Part shown: piece by piece, positions 33,501 through 44,973 of the stretch
How the letters are laid out: each line of letters opens with the position of its first letter
Position numbering within the stretch: the first letter of the stretch is position 1
Assembly: GCA_020744425.1 (NCBI GenBank)
Contig: JAGMUV010000011.1
Location: 1,054,001-1,118,000, forward strand
DNA from: Dactylonectria macrodidyma
Lineage: Eukaryota > Ascomycota > Sordariomycetes > Hypocreales > Nectriaceae
Length of the DNA stretch: 64,000 nt
Direction: 5' to 3'
Made by a program: the position numbers and the translations under genes
The notes under the pieces: generated by a model
Seen by the model: the letters and a program-made list of their open reading frames with translations, nothing else
Databases searched by the model: none
Told to the model about the DNA's origin: nothing

Positions 33501-34766
33501 CTATTTAGGCATATTCACATAACTAGAAGTTGATGGCAAAGTTTCCATATACAGGTCTGCCCGGTGAGCATTACTCGACATTACAGTGCGATCATCGTGA
33601 GGTCGCTGGATATCTTTGACAAGCGCGTAAAAGAATGCTGTATTCGCTACCACACACGCGCAAAGAATCTCGATTGAAGCCCACTGCCATACGTCGTTAA
33701 TTGCTGTAGCAGGAACGGGGTGCTGTGAGACTTACCATTGAGCGGGACTTTTGTGATACTGATGAATTAAGGATCAGAGGTATTCGGAGTATTGTAATGG
33801 CTACGACGACGAGGCCAATGCCAAACAAAAAGGCTAATTGTAATTTCCTGCAGTTGTGTTAGGCGGCAAACTCGGGACAAAAGATGGCATATTCGGGAAC
33901 TCGTACGTTTTCAGATCGAGTCGTAAATGTTGCAAGATCGGGAATGGCAAAATGATGAGTGCGACGTCGGATATGATGTTGCAAACGGCCATTAATAGCA
34001 AGTTGCCCAAGGCTCGGTGACAGGTTTGATCTGCGCGGATTGCGTTAGCGAATGGTGGTGTGCATTCGTAGATGGGGTCACCTACCATCGTCATCGCTAT
34101 CGCTGTTCAGCGCCCACATTCTGCAGTTAAGTCGTGATTAGCCATTTGCCTTTACACTTTACAAAGAGCCTCGCGACTGAACCCAGACTTACAGCGATAG
34201 CGGGCGACATTCCACTAAGGTAGTAATGAGCACGGCGATAAAAGTGAGACCAATGAACCACCAAATGCCGTTGACTACTCGCTTGCCCCACGCAAAGATG
34301 TCGACGAAGCGCGAGTAGAACCCGAGCAAGGCCAACTTCAGACACCACAAGCTGCGCAAAGTCAGCACAGAGGAAACGTTATTGCGGCAAGAGACAGGCT
34401 CTGCCATCGCGGTGGCACGCACAACAGGGCGTAGCATATGCGGGCCGGTATCAGCAATTGATGCGACAGCATCCGGTCGCGGTCGATCTTGGACGTCGAC
34501 ATGCCCAGGGCGGCGGCGTCTTCGGCGGTGGCATGATCGTACGTGTGAGTCGGGTTGAGGATGAAGGAGAGCGAGATACACGTCGTGCGTCCGATGAGCG
34601 GCAGCAGGGCGATTGCGACGTAAAGGTCATCGACGCGCCAGGTTCGGTGGCAGGTGGTGTGCAGTTTGCATCGGTAGAGGCTGCGGTAGGCGCAGCGGGC
34701 CAGGATCAACGTGGCGCATACGCAGGCCGACGCGATGTCGAAGGTGACGTCGGAAGACAAGGTCAT
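33501..34766 (-). CDS. SAT4/rhodopsin-like seven-helix membrane protein
   Basis: Six exons with consistent phases: 34766..34423, 34351..34193, 34120..34086, 34030..33907, 33847..33736 and 33683..33501, giving 318 residues. The family's landmarks appear in order: an early helix, the R-W-R-V-D-D-L-Y block after helix 1, a LWCLKLALLGFYSRF helix, the CRPLSL motif, NIISDVALIILPFPI, a LQLAFLFGIGLVVVAITILR helix, and the terminal WASIEILCACVVAN block. These proteins include PTH11-type receptors and many of unknown function. The 35-bp third exon replaces the usual longer loop between helices 5 and 6 and carries an unusual Asp-rich SDSDDDD run. No CFEM domain precedes it, and the N-terminus is very short. 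Confidence 0.88.
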
Positions 34767-36311
34767 GGCTGGAGGAATTGCGAGGAGACGGTCATGTTGG
34801 GGTCATTGTCGGGCCTGTGTTCACGAAGAAGCAACTTGGCGGCGAAGAAGCAACCTGGGGAAGAAGCATGCAAAGCCGAAAAGACGGGGTAATAGGTCGC
34901 TATTATGGGTTGCCACCAACTCCCATAAAAAAAAGACCAACCCGTCCGTTTATGCCGCGCGTGGGGACGGCATCTTAGTACGTACGTATTAGACTGGGGG
35001 CGAGGAACTTGGGGAAGCGAGGCCAGGCTTGCCAGGGTAGGTGGTTGGCTTGAAGCTGGGGTCATCGCCATGACTCGAGGCATTTGCGGAGGAGGCCCAA
35101 TCAGCTGTGGGCGAGGGACCGCTGGATCCATGGAATGGGGCCAGACGGATCCTGGGATGGGACAAGCCGGATCCACGAACCGAAGGGACCGGCGAGCTGG
35201 AAGTCCAACAAAACCTGGTCCCAAGGGTTTCATTAGGGTCCAAACTCTGATCACGCTCAGACGCGGAGGGGAGCATCGAAAGACTTGGCGGGACGGCGCG
35301 GAACTTGGGCGCGAAAGCCAAGTCTGGGGTGCTGCTGAACGTGGCTAGTTTTTCCGTTGTGTAGTCAATTCGTGCGTTAATGTACTGTACTAATGACTCG
35401 GGAAGAAAGAGAGAAAGAGAGAAAGAGAGACACGGAGAGTGAGGGCTGGGTTTCTCGTTGCGTAATCTGTAACTTACGTATTAATTACCCTGAAGGAGGC
35501 AAAGCTGAAGTTATCCTTGTTCCTGTAATTATGGAGCAAGGCATCCTGGAAACCGAGATGCCGACTAGGCTCAACACCACAGGTTTTTTTCAGCGAGGGT
35601 TCAGTCATCGCACCAGGCTCACGGGACGTTGATCTAGAAGCACCAGAAGCATCAGTAGCTTGTGCATCCTGCAGTCTACCCGTGGGAGGAACACCTCGGC
35701 GCAGTTGAGGCGTCCTCCATGTGACCCCAAGGCCGCCCGAGACCGTTGTCGATTGCCGCCACCACATGGGATAGCGCCTATAGCGCCACTAGCCTAGCCG
35801 TCGCCGTGTCGCTGGGCGCTCGACGTCCGCTAAATCATGCCTTGCAGTGTGCACGTTTGGAGGCGTCAGGCTTGCGATCTATGGTGACATGCTTCTCAAT
35901 ATCGGAAGTTGACTTGCGGGGAAGGGGGGGAGTTCGTTCATTAGTTGCTCCTAGTGATGCTACATGCACAACGTCCGCGACTCGAACCAATGCAAGGCAC
36001 AATTTCTGTAGTGGTGTCAGTGACGAATTGATACAGGATGGAAAAGTCATTTCCAATCATTTAAACTATTCTTCGTAGAAATTGTCAGCAATTACGCAGC
36101 GACCGTAGCGTCTCAAGACATTACGTATCCTTCATCCCCTTGCTACAGAATGCGGATCAAATTATCCATGGTTCATCCACCACAAAGTAGTGAGACTTCA
36201 TTGTAGGGATCACCCCCCTTACTACCACGAGTCAACTCATCTCAAACCACGACTCACAACTGACAGAACCGGCGGGGTCGACACCCGAGACATGTCATGC
36301 ACTCCCCCCTG
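34767..36311. other. Intergenic region with GAAAGA microsatellite
   Basis: About 1.5 kb without a supported gene. At 35400-35440 there is a purine-only repeat of GAAAGA units. The left end (34767-35000) should contain the promoter of the rhodopsin-like gene; poly-A at 34926-34934. Confidence 0.5.
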
Positions 36312-37550
36312 TTACACTAATTCTATCGGACTGACTGTCTTCACGCCCCATCTCTGGAATTTCTCCAGGCCAAAATCGAGTTCCATAATAGCCAGACTAA
36401 AGTGATCGACCTCCCCCGGCTTCTCGCCCGCCAGCACCTTTTCCGTGTCGTTCCTGTGCATGAAGCCCACGTTGCGTTCCGCGCACATCTTGGTCCACGC
36501 GAATGCCGTGTCCGCCTCCCAGACCCCGCGTCGCGTCGTGAACATGACGCCTCCGGGGCACTCGGTCGAGTCGCTTTGCAACGTGAGGTAGATGGAATTG
36601 ATGGCCTTGGAGATGAGCCACGTGCGACGGAGGCTCTCGGAGAGAATCCAAGCGTGCCACAGGAGCTTCTCCAGCCTTTCTTGGAAGTTGACGACACTTT
36701 GATCGAGATTCTCTGGTTCAATCAGGTTGGAGAGAAGAAGACTCCCGTCTTGCGCTGCGTCGGTGGCAGCAGTGAGCATTTGATTGGTCCAGAGGTGGAG
36801 TGTCGGAAGCTGTTTCTCTGCGAGAGAGCGCTGTCGTATGTCGCCGTTAAAGAGGCGGACGAAGGAGTACATCATCAACACCTGAACCCGGCACATGTGG
36901 TTGAAGCTATTGAGCTGCGGTTGCGCCTGCGGCCGGTTTTGTTCTTCTACAATTTCACCCGACCGTTCCTCGATGATGCGAAAGACCATTTCCTCCGTCG
37001 CAGAATTCCTGCCAAAGTAGGCGGACAATGACGTAAATACATGCTGCACCGATTTCGGTAACCGCTTCTTGTACAGCTGAGAATGAATGAAGGGATTGCT
37101 GCCCGTGTCGACCCATTCCTTCAGCCAGCCTTGTATTTTCGCAATGTACCTGTTCACAACTGTGTTGCAGATTGGCGTCAGTCGGCTAGCGTCGATGGGT
37201 GCGACAACCCAAGCCTCCGGTGCGAGAAACCATGCCGACTGCAGATCAGTGAGTGAAGGACACGCTGAATTCCCATGCCGGGCGCCAGATCTGCTAGAGG
37301 CCGGAGGGCTCCGGATGTTCAGCTGTTGCGAGCTCTCCAAGCTGATTGCATCACTGCCGTTTTCCGTAACTTGAGCATTGAAATCGCCCATCTCGCGGTC
37401 CTCAAGACCATAGACGATAAAAGTCGGGCGGGCGGGATACACGCACTCTAGCCCCTTCAGCTCGCAACGTCCGCAGGCAGGGGATATTTTAGTGCATCTC
37501 CGCTTTGCGGTCCTGCAAGAATTACAGGCCTTGGCCTCTCTCCGCTGCAT
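36312..37550 (-). CDS. Zn(II)2Cys6 transcription factor
   Basis: A single-exon frame. The codon opening the frame upstream is TTG, so I start at the ATG ending at 37550, which places the zinc cluster at the N-terminus and gives 412 residues. The binuclear cluster is complete: Cys9, 12, 19, 26, 29 and 36 (C-x2-C-x6-C-x6-C-x2-C-x6-C), with basic residues RTAKRRC inside. The rest is an alpha-helical fungal regulatory region. It is divergent from the short-chain dehydrogenase at 38318, with a 767-bp shared promoter, so that gene is a natural candidate target. Confidence 0.92.
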   Translation of the reverse strand: MQRREAKACNSCRTAKRRCTKISPACGRCELKGLECVYPARPTFIVYGLEDREMGDFNAQVTENGSDAISLESSQQLNIRSPPASSRSGARHGNSACPSLTDLQSAWFLAPEAWVVAPIDASRLTPICNTVVNRYIAKIQGWLKEWVDTGSNPFIHSQLYKKRLPKSVQHVFTSLSAYFGRNSATEEMVFRIIEERSGEIVEEQNRPQAQPQLNSFNHMCRVQVLMMYSFVRLFNGDIRQRSLAEKQLPTLHLWTNQMLTAATDAAQDGSLLLSNLIEPENLDQSVVNFQERLEKLLWHAWILSESLRRTWLISKAINSIYLTLQSDSTECPGGVMFTTRRGVWEADTAFAWTKMCAERNVGFMHRNDTEKVLAGEKPGEVDHFSLAIMELDFGLEKFQRWGVKTVSPIELV

Positions 37551-38199
37551 ATTTGGAAGCAGACTGCAGTGGTTATTACCAACCCCGGGTGTGCTAAAAT
37601 GTTGGTGGATTGAGTTGGTGATGAGGGAGCAATTGCTATCATTTGTCAGGCTCGCAGTGAAAGTCTGCTGGTGAATCAGCAATGTTGGCGGGCGCTATTC
37701 CAATTTGGGATGGTTTTCCGCTCAAGACAAAAGAACAAGAAGATGCACAACTGACAATGAATCACTGTTTAGATCGGTGTTCAAAACCAACCAGAGGTTA
37801 GTAAATAAAAACAAACTTTTTCACTGCATAGAAGTCGGTGTGGATTGTTGAGAACATTTTTTGTTTCCACGGTTCCCACGAGAAAACATGACAGTTGTCC
37901 CTGATTTTGCCCTCGTCAGTGTGAGAGAGTCCAACTCCACTACCTGCAACTTGACCTAGTGCTCAATGTGTTTGCCGTCCTATTTCTTAGAGAAGGCATC
38001 AAAGAAATGGCGCGTGAATGTCGAGCGATTATGTTAGCTGTGAAATATTGCGCCTTTTACGCAGTTGATCTCGAGAGTCGTTGAGTCGGCCCCATTTTGC
38101 GGCAAGCTAACCCTTCTTGAACCTCAATGGTGGAAGATATTCCGCGCGATTGATCAGCTCAAGTAACAATGTTTTGAATATCCATACTTTGAAAACATG

Positions 38200-38206
38200 T
38201 ATAAAT
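38200..38206 (+). promoter_or_regulatory. TATA box of the short-chain dehydrogenase
   Basis: TATAAAT lies 112 bp upstream of the ATG, followed by a CT/CA-rich leader with TCACTCATCACTC-like repeats, typical of a strong regulated fungal promoter. Confidence 0.6.
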
Positions 38207-38317
38207 CCCTATTCGGTTTCTCTCATTGTCTCTTACTTCACACTCATCACTCGTCACTTATACACTCACAACTCATAAACTCACCTTGATAAATTCTAAA
38301 CTACTCACTCATTCATC

Positions 38318-39110
38318 ATGGCGCCAACTTTTGTACTCATTACTGGTGCAAACCGAGGTCTGGGCCTAGGACTCCTCAAACGTTACCTTGCGCTGCCAAA
38401 CCACGTTGTCATTGCTGGCAACCGCGACCCCGAGCACCCAACATCCAAGGAGCTTGCCAACCTCCCCTTGGGTGAAGGCAGCCGTCTCATTGTGGTCAAG
38501 ATTGACGCTTCAATTGACCAAGACGCCTTCGACGCCGTCGAGGAGCTTCAGAAGTCCCACGGGATCGAACGCTTGGATGTCGTCATCGCCAACGCCGGCG
38601 TCTCGTACGTGTGGCCGCTAGTTGTCGACTTGAAGATTGACGACCTAAAGGGCCACATGAACCCCAACGTCTACGGCTTCGTCACCCTGTACCAGGCCAC
38701 GCGCCCACTTTTGCAGAAGTCTCCCAATGAGCCCATGTTTGTCCCAATGGGATCCACGGCCGGCAACCTCGCGTGAGTCAAGTATATTTGCGTGCGTTGA
38801 CATTTCACTAAACCACAGCAGAGGACAATTGCCCATCCGAAATGCTGCATACGGGCCCTCAAAAGCCGTGGTGAGCTGGCTCACTATTAGGATCAACTCC
38901 GAGGATCCTTGGCTCAACGCCTGGGTGATGGCTCCTGGCTGGGTCCAGACTGACCTCGGGAATGCAGGTGCGATTGGGTTAGGATTTGAAAAGGCTCAAA
39001 TTGGGGTTGATGAGTCTTGTGACGGGATGATTAAAGTGTTTGCTACAAGTAGCAAGGAGAAACATGGAGGGAAGATGGTGCTGTACGATGGAAACATCGT
39101 CGAGTGGTGA
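38318..39110 (+). CDS. Short-chain dehydrogenase/reductase (SDR), NAD(P)-binding
   Basis: Two exons, 38318..38772 and 38819..39110 (46-bp intron, GTGAGT...ACAG), encode 248 residues. The cofactor motif TGANRGLG lies at residues 9-16, the structural NAG (VIANAGVS) near 95, the catalytic Ser in MGSTAG, and Tyr163/Lys167 in YGPSK. Length and pattern match classical SDRs of the sniffer/C-factor-like type. The acceptor is a tandem CAG-CAG: splicing to the second AG keeps the frame and removes one Arg before GQLP. It is paired head to head with the Zn2Cys6 regulator, suggesting a regulator-enzyme module. The substrate cannot be deduced. Confidence 0.92.
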
Positions 39111-39660
39111 ACCACCAAGTAGGGGCCATGAGGTACAGCATAACTAGGCATGAACTTGTTGGCTGAAGATTTGGTTATAGTTACCTACGTACGAATCTTA
39201 TTGATGTATAAATCGAAGTTCAAGCGCTGTAGATTGCCGGTTTCGTCCCTACAACCGTACTTCAAACTGCAAAACCAACGTTCTTCCACTTAAACTTACG
39301 CTCAACCCTTCTCTCTGCTCGTGCCTTCCTTCAGCTCAACCAAGGCATTATTGGTACCACTCAAATAGCGCAAGCAAGCATCAAAAAGAAGCAGTTTATA
39401 CCGAAAGGAAAGGACTTACCAGTATACCCACACGAAATACCCACTCTTAGTCGCAGTGGCTGGCTATGGGCCGGGTTGACATTGCATGACAAGGAGTACG
39501 GGGAATATTGATATCATATGAAAGAATTTCATCTGCCGTAAGGGAGATCAATCCACATTAATGCTTAGAATAGCGGATATTGTACACATTGAGTTCAGGT
39601 TGAAACGAATTCATGATCACCTTTTAACTTATAATTGACAGCAGCTAGTCACCATACTAT
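39111..39660. other. Convergent intergenic region
   Basis: 550 bp between the 3' ends of the SDR and the secreted-peptide gene. No gene or RNA seen. Confidence 0.45.
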
Positions 39661-40170
39661 TTACCATCCACCATTAGGGCAGACACCTCTGTTGCTTCCC
39701 TTGCGCCAACCACAGCAAGCACCATCGCCTGCACCCTTGCCAACCTGGAACCAAGGAATTAGCGACACCTTGCATAGCATGCGCAAAGCTGATAAAAACC
39801 TATCTAGCAATGGCGACGGAGGCTTTACTTACACAGCTGCCCTCATTACACTTGTAGTTAATGAACCCATACCGGCACGAGGTTCCGTTGCACACCTGTC
39901 GTTCAAGTCCATGTTAGCATTTGAATCTAGACATGAGCTTACTCAGGTCTGCAACGCTAAGATCCTAGAGGCTCCACGGGAGAGCGTGCATGTCGGAAAA
40001 GGAGCGGAGTTACGTACACCCTTGGAAGGAAGCCAAGAGGGACAAGATTTACCCCTCTTGAATAGGACTTCCGGGTGACTCGAGGGTGTACTGTCGGTAG
40101 GGTCGGGAGTGGGAGCGGCGCTCACGACGGAGAGCGCCGAGATGATAGCGAAGAGTGACGTGAGCTTCAT
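39661..40170 (-). CDS. Secreted Cys-rich peptide with Kex2-type processing site
   Basis: Three exons, 40170..40018, 39895..39833 and 39744..39661, all phase 0, with GT-AG introns of 122 and 88 bp, encode a 99-residue preproprotein. Residues 1-18 are a textbook signal peptide (M-K-L, hydrophobic core, SVVSA). A Pro/Ser/Thr-rich pro-region (19-37) ends in Lys38-Arg39, a Kex2 dibasic site. The mature part would be 60 residues with eight cysteines at 43, 53, 58, 67, 72, 82, 83 and 94, many glycines, and a net positive charge. Such peptides include fungal effectors, antimicrobial peptides and self-signalling factors; I do not recognise the spacing and name no function. Each exon adds cysteines in frame, which strongly supports the gene model. 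Confidence 0.83.
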
Positions 40171-40263
40171 TTTGTGTAGGTAGGAGGCAGAGAAATGATG
40201 CTGGCTATTTTAGAATTGTGAGATGAGTGAATTGCACAACTGCTCGGGCGAGGAGGTGCTTGT

Positions 40264-40270
40264 TTATATA
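40264..40270 (-). promoter_or_regulatory. TATA box of the secreted-peptide gene
   Basis: On the minus strand TATATAA lies about 95 bp upstream of the ATG at 40170, good spacing for a strong inducible promoter. Confidence 0.6.
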
Positions 40271-40449
40271 GGCTTTGAGCTCAGGAGACAGCCCAGTGGT
40301 CCAGGTTCATGCCCTGGCACGGACTAAGCTGCGCAGGAGCGGATCGGCCCGGCGTTAGCTCAGATCGAAAAAGTAAGGTGAAGACACAGAACCACTCTGC
40401 TGCGTTGGCACTTTTGCTGTACTGGTCGGATGATCTGTTCGTATCAAAA

Positions 40450-40768
40450 CTGTTGTTGGTTGGTAGCGCTGGTGGACAGGCAGGAACAGCGAAGGAAAGC
40501 GGAGACCACGGGCTCGTATTGAAGCAGCGGTTGGTAGATGCAACGTGTGGTAATCCTAGCAATCCGCACGGGCTTCCTATTTTGCAAATTTCAACAGATG
40601 CTGTTAGTCGTTAGCTCAGGTGGACGGGCAGAATCGGCACAGCAAAGCGGAGTGTACCACATAATCATGATCAAGATATGCTGCAAGGTCGTCTCATCCG
40701 CTGTGTTAAAGCTGCTGTTGGTCGCTAGCTCAGGTGCACATGGAAGCATCGGCACGGCAAGTGGAGGC
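40450..40768 (-). repeat. Three diverged ~57-bp repeats upstream of the secreted-peptide gene
   Basis: Copies at about 40450-40508, 40599-40659 and 40711-40768 share the order CTGTTGGT, TAGCKC, AGGTGGAC, a GGCAG/ATCGGCAC core and GCRAAG-GGAG. They sit 280-600 bp upstream of the start codon. They could be repeated regulatory modules or a minisatellite. Confidence 0.55.
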
Positions 40769-41332
40769 TGTTGTTTGTTGTTGCTCCACTGCCGAATTTT
40801 CGTACCTGACTCCGATGGCTGATATTGTGTCTATCGTCCTCAGTGTTGAGGATTAACTTGAATGGAGGGGGTTAATGCGATAGCTAGTAGCAGGCTTGAG
40901 CAGTATTGCTAGGTGCGAGGTATTACAAGGATGAAATTAAAGTGTTTCTGCGGCACCAATGGCCTCGTAAGGCGATCAGCCGACACGCTTGCTGTGGGCA
41001 TCCATTTCGGCTAATAAAGTTCACCGCTCCGACGACCCGAACGAAGCCCAATGACTATGAATATCGATATGCCTCAGATTCGTGACTAGCTTCGCACGGT
41101 CTCCCTCCATCCTGACCGCCTGCTTGTCACTCCACCAACTAACAGCTGAGCCAGAGACAGTAGTTGCGAGCTCTGCAAAAGGCCTGCTCAGAGATGTTTC
41201 GATGGCAAAATTAATTCTGTAAAATGACCTACTAGAGTTGGTTACATAAGAACGATCAGATGTGTAATCTCAAGGCATGCCTTCTCTACAACGTATAGTT
41301 TAAGGGTAATATCCCTCTCCCCAGTGGTACCC
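40769..41332. other. Intergenic region
   Basis: About 560 bp of mixed sequence with no supported gene. Confidence 0.45.
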
Positions 41333-42543
41333 TTAAACCTCAACCACGAGCTTCTCCCCGCTCACACCTTTCTTCAGCTCAATCAAAGCATTCTGAAGCC
41401 CGTTCAACCCCCCTTCGATGACTCTGTACCTGGTTGGCACAATGTCGCCTCGCTCGAGCCAGCCTGGCAAGATTCCATTACACAACCAGACACATAGGTC
41501 CTGCCTGCGGTACGCTAGCGCATCTCCTCTGATCCAGCCGTTCTCGACATCATCGGGCTTTCTGACACTCTCAGGCCAGGGTGATGTGTGCGCCAGTTTC
41601 TTTGTTGCTGCGGGTGACTTGGATAACACCTGGATGACTGAGGCGAGCGTGTCCGCTGAAGTGATTGCATCGACAGCGTACGTAATGTCCAAACCCGCAC
41701 GGCCAGCAGCAGCGAGAAGGCCGTCAACAGCAGTAGGGGAATGATAGTCAACGAGCACACTGGCGCCAAGCGAGCGAAGATACTCGTGGTGACGCTCGCT
41801 CGCTGTTGCAAAGACGGTGAGTCCGGCTAACCGAGCCATCTGAATAGCGAGAGACCCAAACGTTGAAGCGCCACCCCATACGAGAATCGTTGGGGGCGGA
41901 CCTTCGGACGATTCGGAGGCGGTACCAATAGGCTTGTTCTCCCCACTGCCGAGAGCAGGCCGGGGCAAGTCGAGCACGTCAAAGAGTGCCATGGCGGCAG
42001 TGCCCACGGCGGTTGGAAGGGTAGCTCCCTGCTGGAAACTCATGTCCTGGGGCATGACAGTTGTTGCAGCAGCTTGAACGATGGTGTACTCTTGGTATGC
42101 GGCGTGGTCGTTGTTACCGGTAGAGAACGAGTGGGAAAGCGCGAAGACGCGGTCACCGGGCTTAACAATGGTCACCGATGGTCCCACCTCGGTGACGATA
42201 CCACTGACATCTGTAAATAAATTTAGCGTCTGGCTTAGAGCGTGAAGTTGACTAGTGAAAAAACAGGGCTGACGAAGCGAGATGGAGCTGGGACCATATT
42301 CCTACTCCAGGAATCCTGCTCCATCAAGCTGATGGTATACGTACCTGCGCCAAGTATCGCTGGGAAAGATTGGATCATGAACCCGGATAACTGTCTTTTC
42401 CAGTCGATGGGGTTCACAGCAATAGCATGGTTGCGGATCAAGACCTCGCCCGGTCCGGGAGAAGGTGTGTCTCGCTTGCCCAGGACCAAGTCCTTGGCGA
42501 GGGCAGGCAAAAAGACAGCAGAGTGAGTGGATTGTTCCGCCAT
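41333..42543 (-). CDS. Zinc-independent MDR oxidoreductase (ToxD/trans-enoyl-reductase-like)
   Basis: Two exons, 42543..42345 and 42210..41333, joined in phase across a 134-bp intron, give 358 residues. The N-terminal GroES-like fold is clear (PGPGEVLIRNHAIAVNPIDWK), followed by GADVSGIVTEVG at the splice junction. The Rossmann part has VWGGASTFGSLAIQMARLAG and a conserved C-terminal GEKLVVEV. The catalytic-zinc ligands of alcohol dehydrogenases are absent, as in quinone or enoyl reductases. Fungal relatives act as trans-acting enoyl reductases in polyketide pathways or as general oxidoreductases. No polyketide synthase lies in the window, so a stand-alone role is possible. The Zn2Cys6 regulator next to it is on the same strand. 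Confidence 0.9.
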
Positions 42544-43090
42544 AATGGAGATACAGTATGGTAGAATGTAGAGCTTGTTGTTATAGGTGCAAAGAAGTAT
42601 GGTACTGTTGAGCTGTTTTGGTATCTAACAGGCGAGGCTTGTCCGCCATTTATGTGCAAATTAGTAGGGGTATGGGGATATTTGGGGCGGGCAAATGGAG
42701 GCCTGCGGCTTTGAATCCTGGCCTGCCTCATCCAATTCGCCGATTCATCATCGCCGTCGGCGGATTTGTCCACGCTCAAAGGGTGGTCTTGTCTCCCGGC
42801 CAAATTCGCCCCTCCGGCGAATTGGCCGATGCCAAGCCTCGCAAGACGGAGAGACAAGACCCACCCAGACGGACATGTCTTCACTAAGATCACGGTCACC
42901 GCATAGAACTCGAGGAGACGATATAAATGGTTTACGGGCACGTTATTACAGTCTTCGTTGCGGTGGACCAACATATCTCTCATTCGACCCTCAAAAACGC
43001 CAGCGCAATCGGCTCCGAACGGCATGCTATTGGTTGGTTAAAACCAGCCTCGGTCTTCGCACTGCAATTCTCGGTAACCTCCATTCTTCA

Positions 43091-44973
43091 TCACACATCC
43101 GCTATTACAGCGGCTAGCATCATACCGAGCCCATCTAGTCCCGCATGCCAGGTGTCTAAAATCTCCTCAGCTGCAGCATTGAGACCCCCTCTCATCGCCG
43201 GGTCTGTTCCGCCACCTCGCTGCATGTGGGCGATCGCTAGATCTCCAACGGTGCTAAGACGAGAATGATCTGGCTCGGCCTTTTTCCAGGAGACCCCGTA
43301 CTCTTTCTCCCAGGCCCATGCACTTTTTGCTTCCCACAGCACTTTGTTACACGGCAAGGGAAGACAGAAAGGATTCGCGATATCATTCGAGCCCTCAGTT
43401 CCGACGATGAGGGCCATGAGAAAGCAGGTGATGGATAGTCTGTACCAAAGAATTAAGTAAAAGTAATTACTCAAATGAGTCGTCTCACCCTTCTGACAAT
43501 GGGGAAACCTGAGCATACGCACCTTCGCCGAGATTCCTCAAAAATCCAATCCTCCCATCTAGGTCGAGACTCTCGCTCATCGCTAGGACTCAAGGGCCCT
43601 GGAAACAACTGAGTAAATCTTTCAGCCAGTTCCTATCAATGCACACGTGAGTATAACTTTGCGCATCAATTACCGAGGTATCACCTGGTGGTCCCAAGGC
43701 TTCAGGGTAGAGGAATTGGACTGACCTTCATATTGTTTAACATGTCTCGGTTGGTAGTAAAATATTCCCGACCAGAGTCAATGAGCCTAATGATAGTGTA
43801 AATGACTATGGATTGTATTGATGCGAGTATTTCACCTCGAGACAGGTTCTGCATCTAAAGGGCGGATGGATATAATTAGCACCTCTGCCAGATAATGTCG
43901 CACAAAATAAACGAAATGAAGGAGGCATAGGAGGAAAAGGAAATAGATCTGTTGATCTAGCGGAATATAATTGACGAGCTTACGTCGTTCATAATCCGGT
44001 GCTGCTCGCTGTCGATGGTACGCCATAGAAAACCGTCCGAGTGAGTTTTTCGCGAGACGAAGATGTGAGCGATCCCATGGCAAGCTGCCAATGGCTTCAA
44101 TGGCGCAAAATCCGTGGGATCAAAAATCACAGATGCAGCTGGCCGGGATCCCTCCTCATAGTAGTGGAGCTGGCACCCAAGCGGGTGCACAAATGGCGGC
44201 AGGTTATCTGGCCGTGTCATCATTCGTGGATACGTCCGAAGGATGGATACTAGGAACCGACGGCACCCATTAGATATTAGTCGACCTGATGGCTTCTCTC
44301 GTGATTGAATGGTATAGCTTGGAGCTGGGACTAAGGAGTATAGGTGCTCGCGGCTGGCAGCCAATGGACATGTCAGAGGTGCAAAAGAAGGCTCCAAACC
44401 ATCAGGAGATGCTTGGTAGGACTTGACATCGATGAACTGAAGAGGATTGGCCCTAGTATTGATTGGACCACTGCTGGAAAGAGCTGACTCTGAACAGGAA
44501 TGAAGGGTAGGATACTTCCCGGCTTCGCCGAAACCAGTCGGCGTTGGCATGTCGAAGCCAAAGCAGAACCCGTCACCAAGCTGAACATCGTCGTTGAACA
44601 AATCGCTCAATGATAGGCTAGGCCGTGGAGCGAGATCTAGGCCGGTATCAAAACCCAGATCAGGTGCTGGGACAGGAGCTTCGCGAAGGGTCGCGGGTGA
44701 AGCGCTGGCTGTCCTTTGGGTGTTTTCCCTTAGGCACCCAGTCGTGATGGTAACGCTGTGTCTTGTCGCTGCTGAGGTAAGGGTGTCGCGCCGACCATAT
44801 GTGCACGTCTTTTCTTTAGAAAAACACCGGGAACAAGGCGATCGGAAATCGCATTTGCTTTTGCTGCTCCGGCAGAAATGGCAGGCTTGTTGTCGGGCGG
44901 GCTTTTTTCTCGCCGCTCGCCGAAGGCAATACTGCACATGCCGGATATGGGAGGTCTCTGTAGTTATATCCAT
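43091..44973 (-). CDS. Zn(II)2Cys6 transcription factor (secondary-metabolism type)
   Basis: Four exons, 44973..43984, 43854..43726, 43632..43523 and 43439..43091, have matching phases and encode 525 residues. The zinc cluster lies at residues 31-57 (Cys31, 34, 41, 47, 50, 57; C-x2-C-x6-C-x5-C-x2-C-x6-C). The C-terminal half carries the conserved blocks EILASIQSIVIYTIIRLID, WEDWIFEESRRR, SITCFLMALIV, CLPLPCNKVLWEA and LSTVGDL. These mark a family of regulators often found beside metabolic gene clusters. The gene lies about 0.5 kb upstream of the ToxD-like oxidoreductase, a plausible target. I chose the ATG at 44973 as the first in-frame Met before the cluster. Confidence 0.9.

Noticed and set aside
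36402..37031. 209-codon frame antisense to the Zn2Cys6 regulator
   Set aside because: Shadow of the real gene; it matches no known family.
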